Assembly: GCA_900468625.1 (NCBI GenBank)
Contig: UBUL01000011.1
Location: 1-64,000 of the forward strand
Reading direction: 5' to 3'
From: Hyphomicrobiales bacterium
GTDB lineage: Bacteria; Pseudomonadota; Alphaproteobacteria; Rhizobiales; Rhizobiaceae
Length of the DNA stretch: 64,000 bases
The notes below the pieces were generated by a model, which was not told the origin of the DNA, did no database searches, and was given only the letters and a program-made list of their open reading frames with translations. Positions 1 through 7,432 of the stretch are shown here, piece after piece (position 1 is the stretch's first letter; every line of letters starts with the position of its first letter). The position numbers were made by a program, and so were the translations under genes.

Positions 1-9
1 ACCATTCAT
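1..9 (-). CDS. Start of an unidentified leftward gene cut by the window edge
   Basis: Only the first three codons (ATG AAT GGT, read leftward from position 9) lie in the window. The call rests on a strong ribosome binding site: the complement of 15-21 reads AAAGGAG, about six bases before the ATG. The gene lies downstream of, and in the same direction as, the sensor kinase gene, with about 185 bases between them that hold repeated TACAAA-type sequences. The product cannot be named. It may belong to the same regulon as the neighbouring two-component system. Confidence 0.45.
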
Positions 10-120
10 GCCATCTCCTTTGTTGCGTTGCCCGCTCCGGCTGTGGCGCGGGGCAACGTCTGTTGACGGAGTTGTTTTTGACGGATCGACGTATCCGGCA
101 TGTTTTAGGATTCGCCGGAA

Positions 121-170
121 GTGTTACAAAACGTAGGCTCAAACGAGCCGGATACAAATGCTTACAAATC
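121..170 (-). promoter_or_regulatory. Candidate response-regulator site, 10-bp direct repeat
   Basis: Read on the minus strand, 151-170 is GATTTGTAAGCATTTGTATC, two TTGTA half-sites exactly 10 bases apart. A third TTTTGTAAC copy lies at 121-130. OmpR-family regulators bind tandem half-sites with 10-11 base periods. The site precedes the gene starting at position 9 and resembles three paired TGTATC repeats in front of dipZ (3469-3635). Binding by the adjacent regulator is inferred. Confidence 0.45.
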
Positions 171-194
171 GCTCGAAAATCTTTTGACGGACGA

Positions 195-1517
195 TCAGGA
201 AATAACGACTTCTGCCGCCAAGCCACCGCCCTCGCGGTTATAGAGCCTGACGGAGCCGTCGAGCGTCTGGGCGAGCTGCTGGGCAATTGCGAGGCCGAGC
301 CCGGTGCCGCCGGTGTTGCGGTTACGCGACTGCTCCAGCCGGAAGAAGGGCTGCATCGCCGCCTCGATTTGATCCTGCGGAATACCAGGACCGCGATCCA
401 GAACGGTGATCGCAACCTGGCCCGTGTCCCGCCGCTCCACGGCGATTTCCGCCGCGCCGGCAAACTTCAAGGCGTTGTCGATGAAGTTGGTGAGGATGCG
501 GCGAAGCGCATGCGGCTTCGTCGTCGCCGTACCCTGAACCAGGCCGAGAATCTCGACCGATTTGCCGGTGTCCTGATAATCGTAGCTGATGCTTTCAATG
601 AAAGAGGCCAGATCTATGCGTGCACTCTTCTCGCCATTGCCATGGGCACTTCGCGCATAGGCGATCCCATCCTGTACCAGACGCTCGATCTCGCCGAGAT
701 CCTGTAAGAGCTTGCTCTTCTCGGGCGAATCGTCGGCAATATCGGCGCGCAGACGCATGCGCGTGATCGGCGTCTGCAGATCATGCGAGATCGCGGTAAG
801 GATCTGCACACGCTCTTCGAGATAATGCGCGATTCGGTCCCGCATGGCGTTGAAGGCCCTGGCCGCATGCGCCACTTCGCTCGGCCCCCGGTCGCTCAAG
901 GCCGGGCTCTTGTTGTTGGGATCGAGCGCATCGGCCGCAGCAGCAAGCTCGGCGAGCGGACGCGTCGTCTGTCGCACGGCAAACCAGGTACAAAGGACGA
1001 TCAACAGCATCTGGACGACGAAGACATAGGGCAGCCACGCCGCGATCGGCATGACGCCCTTGGGCGTGACATCGATCGTCAGCGGACTGCCATCGCTCAG
1101 ATTGAGATGTGCCTGCAGTCGCGAGATCGGGCCGGGTATTGCTTCCATGTGGATGGGAAAGCGGTGGCCGACCGCATCCTCAATCTTGGCGGCGATCTCC
1201 GCACCATGCGTAGACGTATCCGGCACACCAGGCAGGCCCGTCCCCAGCTCGAAATTGTAATTGCCGCGGCTGAGCCAATCGACGAAATTTGCCCTCTCAT
1301 CGGCCGGCAACCGATCGAGCACCGCGATCGACGTTGCAACATCGCTCTCCAGCGTGCCGAGCATGACCGCCTTTGCCGACATGTAGCGCTCAATATAGAG
1401 CACGCTGAAGGACAGGCCGTAGGCGATCGCCAGCCCCGCTAGCAGGATCAGCGAGATGCGGGCGCGCAAGGTGCTCGGCCACCATGACCGGCGACCTGGA
1501 AGGTCGACCATGGTCAT
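195..1517 (-). CDS. Membrane sensor histidine kinase (EnvZ/OmpR-type system)
   Basis: A 440-residue inner-membrane histidine kinase that should phosphorylate the response regulator encoded just upstream. The order is a transmembrane helix at about 20-42, a periplasmic sensor segment of about 115 residues, a second helix at about 160-181, a HAMP linker, then a HisKA domain with the phospho-accepting His245 in ISHDLQTP. The C-terminal ATPase domain shows an N-box (NFIDNALKF), a G1 box (DRGPGIP) and a G2 box (GTGLGLAIA). Its start overlaps the regulator's stop by four bases (ATGA), so the two are translationally coupled. The signal sensed is not visible in the sequence. The neighbouring secreted hydrolases and thiol-redox protein suggest an envelope stress input, which is inference. 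Confidence 0.92.
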   Translation of the reverse strand: MTMVDLPGRRSWWPSTLRARISLILLAGLAIAYGLSFSVLYIERYMSAKAVMLGTLESDVATSIAVLDRLPADERANFVDWLSRGNYNFELGTGLPGVPDTSTHGAEIAAKIEDAVGHRFPIHMEAIPGPISRLQAHLNLSDGSPLTIDVTPKGVMPIAAWLPYVFVVQMLLIVLCTWFAVRQTTRPLAELAAAADALDPNNKSPALSDRGPSEVAHAARAFNAMRDRIAHYLEERVQILTAISHDLQTPITRMRLRADIADDSPEKSKLLQDLGEIERLVQDGIAYARSAHGNGEKSARIDLASFIESISYDYQDTGKSVEILGLVQGTATTKPHALRRILTNFIDNALKFAGAAEIAVERRDTGQVAITVLDRGPGIPQDQIEAAMQPFFRLEQSRNRNTGGTGLGLAIAQQLAQTLDGSVRLYNREGGGLAAEVVIS

Positions 1518-2254
1518 GAGCGAAGCCCCGCAATTTCCACCGGCACGGAGAAGACATAGCCTTCGCTGCGAACCGTCTTGATGTACATCGGCTCCCGCGC
1601 GTCATCCCCCAGCCGCTGGCGGAGACGGCTGACGAGCAGGTCGATGGAGCGATCGAAAAGATCGGCGTCGCGGCCCTGCGTCAGGTTCAGGAGCTGGTCG
1701 CGATTGAGCACCCGCTGCGGGTGATCGATGAAGACGCGCAGCAGGCGGTATTCCGCGCCGCTGAGCGTGATTTCCGTTCCGTCCTTGTCGAGCAAATGAC
1801 GCCCGACCGTGTCGAGCCGCCAGTCTCCGAAGACCAGCAATTGACCGGCTTCGCTGATCTGCAGATTGGGGGGCAGCATGCGCGTGCGCCTGAGGACGGC
1901 CTTGATGCGGGCGAGCAGCTCGCGGGCGGCAAAAGGCTTCGCCAGATAATCGTCGGCGCCCATTTCCAGCCCGAGAACGCGGTCCATTTCGTCGCTGCGC
2001 GCCGTCAGCATGAGGATGGGTGTCGCCTTGTGTTTTCCGGAACGAAGCTCGCGACACAGCACCAGGCCGTCATCACCCGGCATCATCACGTCGAGGACGA
2101 TCAGATCGACCGAATTGGCCTCGAGAAAACTGCGCATCTGGCGGCCGTCGGCCGCCGTCGTCGCCCGCAGCCCGTTCTTCTTCAGATAACTCGACACCAG
2201 CTCACGGATTTCCCGATCGTCATCCACGATCAGGATATGGTCGACATGATCCAT
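1514..2254 (-). CDS. OmpR-family response regulator
   Basis: A 246-residue DNA-binding response regulator. The receiver domain (about 5-120) has the acidic pocket DDD near residues 11-13, the phospho-acceptor Asp55 in VLDVMMPG, and the conserved lysine in AKPFAA. A winged-helix OmpR/PhoB effector domain follows (about 140-238, with ITLSGAEYRLL and RLRQRLGD). It is the first gene of a two-gene unit with the kinase. Likely targets are the flanking genes, because repeated 10-base-period half-sites occur in front of dipZ and in front of the gene at the left edge, but not in front of the regulator itself. Confidence 0.93.
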   Translation of the reverse strand: MDHVDHILIVDDDREIRELVSSYLKKNGLRATTAADGRQMRSFLEANSVDLIVLDVMMPGDDGLVLCRELRSGKHKATPILMLTARSDEMDRVLGLEMGADDYLAKPFAARELLARIKAVLRRTRMLPPNLQISEAGQLLVFGDWRLDTVGRHLLDKDGTEITLSGAEYRLLRVFIDHPQRVLNRDQLLNLTQGRDADLFDRSIDLLVSRLRQRLGDDAREPMYIKTVRSEGYVFSVPVEIAGLRS

Positions 2255-2318
2255 TTCGATTTCCCACCCATCATCGTAACCATCAAGCTACGAATATTTC
2301 ATCCCATCGGTGCGGCAA

Positions 2319-2356
2319 TGCCAGAAGGCGCCCGCTTGCGCCGGCGCCTTCTGGCA
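2319..2356 (-). terminator. Strong hairpin after the epoxide-hydrolase-like gene
   Basis: A perfect 14-base-pair inverted repeat (TGCCAGAAGGCGCC and its complement) with a 10-base loop lies between the response regulator start and the stop of the upstream hydrolase gene. No U-tract follows on the minus strand, so it may be a weak terminator or an mRNA-stabilising stem that separates the two transcripts. Confidence 0.65.
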
Positions 2357-2369
2357 CACTATCGCCGAA

Positions 2370-3422
2370 CTAGAAGCGATCAACATCTATCACAGCCTGG
2401 GCGAAAGCCTGCGGCGCTTCCTGCGGCAGATTGTGACCGATGCCGCCGGTGATGGTGCGATGCTCGTACTTGCCCGAGAACTTGCCGCGATAGGCCGAAG
2501 GCTCCGGATGCGGCGCGCCGTTGGCGTCGCCCTCCATGGTGATCGTCGGGATCGAAATCACCGGCCCGGCGGCGAGCTTCTTTTCATAGGCATCGAACTT
2601 TGCTTCGCCTTCGACGAGACCGAGGCGCCAGCGGTAATTGTGGATGACGATATCGACATGGTCGGGATTGTCGAATGCGGCAGCCGACCGATCGAAAGTG
2701 GCGTCGTCAAAGGCCCATTGCGGCGAGGCGGTGTGCCAGATCAGCTTTGCGAAATCCTGGCGGTTTTCCTGGTAGCCGAGACGGCCGCGCTCGGTGGCGA
2801 AATAGAACTGGTACCACCAGGCAAGCTCCGCCTTCGGCGGCAGCGGCTTGCGGTTGACCTCCTGGCTGCCGATGAGATAGCCGCTGACTGAAACCAGCGC
2901 CTTGCAGCGCTCGGGCCAAAGTGCCGCCATGATATCGGCGGTACGTCCGCCCCAATCGTAGCCGGCAACCACGACCTTATCGATCTTCAGCGCGTCGAGA
3001 AGGTCGATCATGTCGGCGGCGAGCGCTGCCTGCTGGCCGTTGCGCGGCGTGTCCTTCGAAAGAAAGGTGGTGGTGCCGTAGCCGCGAAGATAGGGAATGA
3101 TGACCCGGTAACCGGCCCCCGCCAAAAGCGGCGCGACATCCACGAAGCTGTAGATGTCGTAAGGCCAGCCGTGAAGCAGCAGCACGACCGGACCGTTGGC
3201 GGGGCCGGCTTCTGCGTAACCGACGTTGAGCACGCCAGCCTTCACCTGCTTCAACGCGTCGAAGGAAGTATGGCCACCGGCCTTGACGGCGGGCAGGGTC
3301 GATGCAGAAGCCTTGGCTTCCTCAGCACCTGCGATGGCAGGCAAGCCGAACTCGGCGGCTGCGACAGCGATTGCGGCAATGCCGAAGAAGCGTCGGCGGC
3401 TGTGGTTGATTTCGTCGGACAT
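2370..3422 (-). CDS. Exported epoxide-hydrolase-like alpha/beta hydrolase
   Basis: A 350-residue alpha/beta hydrolase. The N-terminus carries a twin-arginine-type signal (SRRRFFG followed by an Ala-rich hydrophobic stretch ending near AIAGA, about residue 33), so export is expected. The family signature fits epoxide hydrolases and haloalkane dehalogenases rather than lipases: the oxyanion motif HGWP is at about 84-87 and the nucleophile is Asp156 in GYDWGG, not serine. The likely catalytic histidine is His330 in GIGHNLPQE. The substrate is unknown. It is divergent from dipZ across a 356-base region that carries three paired repeats, which suggests shared control by the nearby two-component system. 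Confidence 0.85.
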   Translation of the reverse strand: MSDEINHSRRRFFGIAAIAVAAAEFGLPAIAGAEEAKASASTLPAVKAGGHTSFDALKQVKAGVLNVGYAEAGPANGPVVLLLHGWPYDIYSFVDVAPLLAGAGYRVIIPYLRGYGTTTFLSKDTPRNGQQAALAADMIDLLDALKIDKVVVAGYDWGGRTADIMAALWPERCKALVSVSGYLIGSQEVNRKPLPPKAELAWWYQFYFATERGRLGYQENRQDFAKLIWHTASPQWAFDDATFDRSAAAFDNPDHVDIVIHNYRWRLGLVEGEAKFDAYEKKLAAGPVISIPTITMEGDANGAPHPEPSAYRGKFSGKYEHRTITGGIGHNLPQEAPQAFAQAVIDVDRF

Positions 3423-3468
3423 CTGTCTCTCCTGTGGATTGGATCATAAGCTTAAGAAAGCCAGCCGC

Positions 3469-3635
3469 ATGTATCGCCGATGTGTCGCAAACAGCGGCCT
3501 TTTGAATTCCTTTGTAGCCTCAGGCCCTGCAGATACAGTCTGATACAATCCGGGTCCCTTTCTCCTATCGCATCGGGCAGCTGCGCCACCTGCGAAATCG
3601 CACCCAAACCGGCCGGTTTGTATCGCAATGTATCG
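3469..3635. promoter_or_regulatory. Three paired TGTATC repeats in the hydrolase/dipZ divergent promoter
   Basis: Three tandem half-site pairs lie here: TGTATCG at 3470 and TGTGTCG at 3481 (11-base period); GATACA at 3532 and 3542, which is TGTATC on the other strand (10-base period); and TGTATCG at 3619 and 3629 (10-base period). A single GATACG follows at 3691. The spacing is typical of OmpR-family operators. The gap 3423-3778 holds no convincing gene; the small open frames in it look like chance. Confidence 0.55.
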
Positions 3636-3778
3636 AAGCCCAGAACGTGCACGTTTCGGTACATTTTCCCATCCCGCCTGACACATTCGAGATACGTCGT
3701 CACTGGCAGATAGCGTCACTGCTGAGCACGGCCCCTCGCCGTTCGCAGCCGGTCAATCGCTTCTAAAGGAACAAGACG

Positions 3779-5551
3779 ATGACGCTTCTCATCATTGCCT
3801 ATCTCGGCGGTGCGCTGACGATCCTCAGTCCGTGCATCCTGCCCATCCTCCCCTTCGTCTTTGCCCGCGCCGGACAGCCCTTCGTCCGAAGCACGCTGCC
3901 CATGCTGGCGGGCATGGCGCTCACCTTTGCTGCTGTCGCGACGCTGGCTGCGGTCGGCGGCGCCTGGGCGATCCGCGCCAATGAATATGGACGTCTTGCA
4001 GCGATCGTGCTGCTTGGCCTCTTTGGACTGAGCCTGATTTCGCCGCGCATCGCAACCGCACTTTCGCGGCCGGTCGTCGATCTTGGCAACAACCTCCTGA
4101 ATGCCGCCGGTGCTCAGCGCACGACTGCAAACGTCCGAAGCTCCTTCGTGCTCGGCATAGCGACGGGCCTGCTCTGGGCGCCCTGCGCCGGCCCGATCCT
4201 CGGGCTTGTCCTGACAGGCGCCGCCTTGAAGGGCGCCAATCTGCAGACGACATTCCTGCTGCTTGCCTATGGCGCCGGGGCTGCGACCTCGCTTGCCGTC
4301 GCCCTCTTTGCCGGCGGCAAGATCTTTGCCCGCATGAGGCAGTCCCTCGGTGTCAGCGAACGCATCCGGCAGTTCGCAGGTGTCGCCGTTCTCGCCGGCG
4401 TTGCAGCGATCGAATTTGGCCTCGATACGGGCCTGCTTGCCCGCCTCTCCTACGCAAGCACCGGCTCCTTCGAACAGGTCTTGCTGGAAAAGCTGCACCC
4501 CAAAAGCTCAGCCCCGCAGACGGAGGTTGCCGGCAACGGCGCCATGAAGGTCGCAACCGACGCCACGCGCCCGTTCCACAGCAACCTTCCGATCGAAGGC
4601 TCAGCCCCTTCGCTCGACGGCGCCGTTACCTGGCTGAATTCGCAGCCGCTGACGTCAGCTGAGCTTCGCGGCAAGGTCGTCCTCGTCGACTTCTGGACCT
4701 ATTCCTGCATCAACTGCATCCGCACCATTCCCTATGTGCGTGCCTGGGCGGAAAAATATAAGGATCAGGGGCTTGTCGTCATCGGCGTCCATGCTCCGGA
4801 ATTCGCCTTCGAGAAAAATGTCGACAACGTCAGGAAGGCGATCGCCGACTTCCAGATTAACTATCCGGTCGCGATCGATAACGATTATCGCATCTGGCGT
4901 GCCTTCGAGAACAACTACTGGCCCGCCCATTATCTCATCGATGCCAAGGGACAGATCCGCTACCGGCATTTCGGCGAAGGCAATTATCGCCAGACGGAAC
5001 AGGCCATCCAGGACCTCCTGCGCGAAGCCGGCAGCGATATGGCTGAAAGCAGCCTCGTTGTTCCCGATGCAAAGGGTGCGGAAGCAAGCCCGGACCTCGG
5101 CCATATCCGCTCCGGCGAAACCTATGTCGGCTATAGCCAGGCTACGGGTTTCGTCTCCCCCGAAGGGCTGAAGGCCGATACCGCCGCCGACTATTCGATT
5201 GCCAATCCCGGCCTCAACCAATGGGGTCTGACGGGCACATGGACGGTCGGCCCGGAACAGGCAACGCTCAACAAGGCAGGCGGCGGCATCACTTACCGCT
5301 TCAGCGCCCGCGACCTGCACCTAGTGCTTGGCCCCTCGGCAGACGGAAAACCCATCCGCTTCCAGGTGACCGTGGACGGAAAGGCGCCCGGCGCCAACCA
5401 CGGCTCCGATATCGACGCCGACGGCAATGGCACCGTGACGACAACCAAGCTCTACCAGCTCGTCCGCCAGTCCAGTGACGTCACCGCACGCAACTTCGAG
5501 ATCCGTTTCTTCGATCCCGGGGTGCAGGCTTACGCCTTTACCTTCGGCTGA
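3779..5551 (+). CDS. dipZ: DipZ-type thiol-disulfide protein (CcdA-thioredoxin fusion)
   Basis: A 590-residue membrane fusion protein that passes electrons from cytoplasmic thioredoxin to envelope thiols. Residues 1-215 form a CcdA-like multi-helix domain with the two membrane cysteines at Cys19 (SPCILP) and Cys136 (APCAGP). Residues about 270-430 are a TlpA/thioredoxin-like domain with the active-site pair Cys310 and Cys313 (SCINC). The last 150 residues form a beta-rich module found in DipZ proteins. An AAGGAA ribosome site precedes the ATG. A secreted hydrolase gene follows by 50 bases, probably in the same operon. The redox role is known for the family; the partner proteins here are unknown. 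Confidence 0.9.
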   Translation: MTLLIIAYLGGALTILSPCILPILPFVFARAGQPFVRSTLPMLAGMALTFAAVATLAAVGGAWAIRANEYGRLAAIVLLGLFGLSLISPRIATALSRPVVDLGNNLLNAAGAQRTTANVRSSFVLGIATGLLWAPCAGPILGLVLTGAALKGANLQTTFLLLAYGAGAATSLAVALFAGGKIFARMRQSLGVSERIRQFAGVAVLAGVAAIEFGLDTGLLARLSYASTGSFEQVLLEKLHPKSSAPQTEVAGNGAMKVATDATRPFHSNLPIEGSAPSLDGAVTWLNSQPLTSAELRGKVVLVDFWTYSCINCIRTIPYVRAWAEKYKDQGLVVIGVHAPEFAFEKNVDNVRKAIADFQINYPVAIDNDYRIWRAFENNYWPAHYLIDAKGQIRYRHFGEGNYRQTEQAIQDLLREAGSDMAESSLVVPDAKGAEASPDLGHIRSGETYVGYSQATGFVSPEGLKADTAADYSIANPGLNQWGLTGTWTVGPEQATLNKAGGGITYRFSARDLHLVLGPSADGKPIRFQVTVDGKAPGANHGSDIDADGNGTVTTTKLYQLVRQSSDVTARNFEIRFFDPGVQAYAFTFG

Positions 5552-5601
5552 AATTCCCTCTTCACCCCCCGCATGAACCTCAACTGACAGGAGTTACACC
5601 C

Positions 5602-6360
5602 ATGAAGACCCGTTTTCTCTCCATCGCCGCCCTTAGCCTTGCTGCAAGCACTTTTGCCTTTGCTGCCCAGGCAGCCGAGATCAAGAACATCGTCATCGTC
5701 CACGGCGCCCTTGCCGACGGTTCGGGATGGCGCAAGACCGCCGATATCCTTGAAAAGGATGGTTTCAACGTCACTGTGGTGCAAGAGCCGATTGCCTCGC
5801 TTGCCGACGATGTCGCTGCTACGAACCGCGTGCTCGATCTCCAGAACGCACCGAGCCTGCTTGTCGGCCACAGCTATGGCGGCATGGTCATCACGGAAGC
5901 GGGCAACCGGCCGGATGTGGCTGGTCTCGTCTATGTCGCCGCGTTCCAGCCCGACAAGGGCGAAAGCCTGATCGGCCTTGCCAGCTCCAAGCCGGCGGGC
6001 AGCATGAACATCCGCGAAACGAAGGACGGCCAGTATCTTTATATCGACCCCGCCACTTTCGCAGCGGACTTTGCCGCCGATCTGCCGAGGGACGAGGCCG
6101 ACTTCCTCGGAAAGTCGCAGGTATTCGCTTCCAAGGCTGCCTTTACGGCCAAGGTCGGCGATCCCGCCTGGAAGGTGAAGAAAAGCTGGGCGGTCGTTGC
6201 CAGCGACGACCGCTCCATCAATCCGGAACTCGAACGCAGCATGGCTAAACGCGCCGGAAGCGAGGTGACCGAAATCAAGGCAAGTCATGCCGTCTTCGCT
6301 TCGCAGCCGGAAAAGGTCGCCACGGTAATCGAAAAGGCGGCCAAGGAAGCCGGCAAGTAA
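5602..6360 (+). CDS. Secreted serine alpha/beta hydrolase
   Basis: A 252-residue alpha/beta hydrolase with a Sec signal peptide (hydrophobic to about residue 22, likely cleavage after AAQA). HG at about 34-35 is the oxyanion motif, and Ser91 in GHSYGG is the nucleophile. SHAVFASQPE near the C-terminus supplies the likely catalytic His. Proteins of this type are usually annotated as esterase or salicylate-esterase-like hydrolases, but the substrate cannot be read from the sequence. AGGAG lies about eight bases before the ATG. It lies just downstream of dipZ and is the second exported hydrolase in the cluster, with a serine in place of the aspartate nucleophile of the first. Confidence 0.85.
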   Translation: MKTRFLSIAALSLAASTFAFAAQAAEIKNIVIVHGALADGSGWRKTADILEKDGFNVTVVQEPIASLADDVAATNRVLDLQNAPSLLVGHSYGGMVITEAGNRPDVAGLVYVAAFQPDKGESLIGLASSKPAGSMNIRETKDGQYLYIDPATFAADFAADLPRDEADFLGKSQVFASKAAFTAKVGDPAWKVKKSWAVVASDDRSINPELERSMAKRAGSEVTEIKASHAVFASQPEKVATVIEKAAKEAGK

Positions 6361-6368
6361 ACTAGTCC

Positions 6369-6400
6369 AAGCGGCCGCCTCATGAGCGAGGCCGCCGCTT
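6369..6400 (+). terminator. Hairpin terminator after the dipZ-hydrolase unit
   Basis: A 13-base stem with one mismatch (AAGCGGCCGCCTC against GAGGCCGCCGCTT) around a 6-base loop starts eight bases after the hydrolase stop codon. It is followed by ATCCTT, with no long U-tract. It separates the hydrolase from the cytochrome b561 gene. Confidence 0.6.
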
Positions 6401-6639
6401 ATCCTTATGCGGATCGAATCGGCTGACTCCGACACCCGAGCCGACAGGCAGCAAGACGGATGAAATTGCCCGGCTTGGCATGAACCGCTACGCCATAGCG
6501 CTTCACATCCTTGTTGGCAGGCATCGGCTTCGGTCTTCCGATCCATAATACGCTCATCTCCAAGGCAATGGCCTGCACGTTCAGGTTCACGTTAGGATCA
6601 TGCTCTACCTTTAGAACAATTCCAATCTAAGGGGGCACG

Positions 6640-7134
6640 ATGCCTGCAAAATCCGCTTATTCCGTTCCGCAACGCATCCTTCACTGGCTCATGGCCATAC
6701 TCATCTTCTTCAATCTCTTGTTCCCGGATGGGATGAATGCTTGGCGGCGCCTTGTGCGCCACGGCCAGACGCCGACGTCGGCAGACATCGCCAGCGCCAA
6801 TATTCACGCCTATGCCGGCATCGCGATCCTGCTGCTCGCCATCGTGCGCATCGCACTCAAATTTTCATCGGAAGCTCCCGCAATGCCGGACGGCCAGCCG
6901 GTGATCGTGCATTACGTCGCCAACGTGACGCATGTCCTGCTTTACGCGTTGATATTCGCCATGCCGCTCTCGGGAATGGCTGCCTATTATCTCGGCGTCG
7001 ACACGGCGGCTTTCCTGCATGGCGGCCCGATCAAGGCGGTATTGTGGACCGTCGTCGTTCTTCACATACTGGGTGCGCTCGTTCAGCACTTCTATTTCCG
7101 ATCGAACGTGCTGCGTCGCATGACGGTCGGTTAG
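6640..7134 (+). CDS. Cytochrome b561 family membrane protein
   Basis: A 164-residue di-heme cytochrome b of the bacterial b561 family, a four-helix inner-membrane protein that exchanges electrons with quinones or periplasmic partners. Candidate heme ligands are histidines in the four helices: RILHWLMA, NIHAYAGI, VTHVLLYA and VVLHILGALVQH. The ribosome site AAGGGGGC precedes the ATG. The stop codon TAG lies inside the first bases of a mosaic repeat. It may work with DipZ in envelope redox balance, but it is separated from it by a hairpin and no paired TGTATC repeat was seen upstream. Confidence 0.85.
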   Translation: MPAKSAYSVPQRILHWLMAILIFFNLLFPDGMNAWRRLVRHGQTPTSADIASANIHAYAGIAILLLAIVRIALKFSSEAPAMPDGQPVIVHYVANVTHVLLYALIFAMPLSGMAAYYLGVDTAAFLHGGPIKAVLWTVVVLHILGALVQHFYFRSNVLRRMTVG

Positions 7135-7350
7135 AGCCGGACGATTTTAGAGCAATTCTGGGAAAAGCGCGCAGCTGTTTCCCCTCCGGAATTGCTTGAA
7201 AACAAAGGGATCGAGCCTTTCCGTGATTCGAAGAAAAGCGGAAGGGCTATAGGTCGAAACGACCTAAAATCTGACCCGCTCTGGAATCGAAGACGTAGGG
7301 CATGATGTCGTCCGAAAACCGATCGCACCTTTCGGCATCATGCTCCAGGC
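7132..7350. repeat. RIME-like mosaic palindromic repeat, copy 1
   Basis: This intergenic mosaic is built from modules that recur at 20620, 34979 and 54860. It holds TAGAGCCGG with GATTTTAG at the left end, a GAGCAATTC...CCGGAATTGC palindrome (also in copy 4), an AGGTCGAAACGACCT palindrome, and a GCATGATG...GCATCATGC palindrome in reverse orientation to copies 2 and 3. The layout resembles rhizobial intergenic mosaic elements. The leftmost TAG is the stop codon of the cytochrome b561 gene. Confidence 0.75.
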
Positions 7351-7432
7351 CGGAGGCTTGCGATCCCGTGCCGCTTTGCCGCCAAAGTGCTTTTTGAACC
7401 AGAAGAGGGCGATCGGCAACGCATCGCCCCCT

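Noticed and set aside
26-58. CGTTGCCC/GGGCAACG stem as terminator of the sensor-kinase gene
   Set aside because: Only eight base pairs with a 17-base loop and no U-tract on the minus strand; it overlaps the likely promoter region of the next gene, so its role is undecided.
6405-6590. A 61-residue minus-strand frame between the hydrolase terminator and cytochrome b561
   Set aside because: No ribosome site or family motif was recognised. It could be a small hypothetical gene, but the support is too weak to list.
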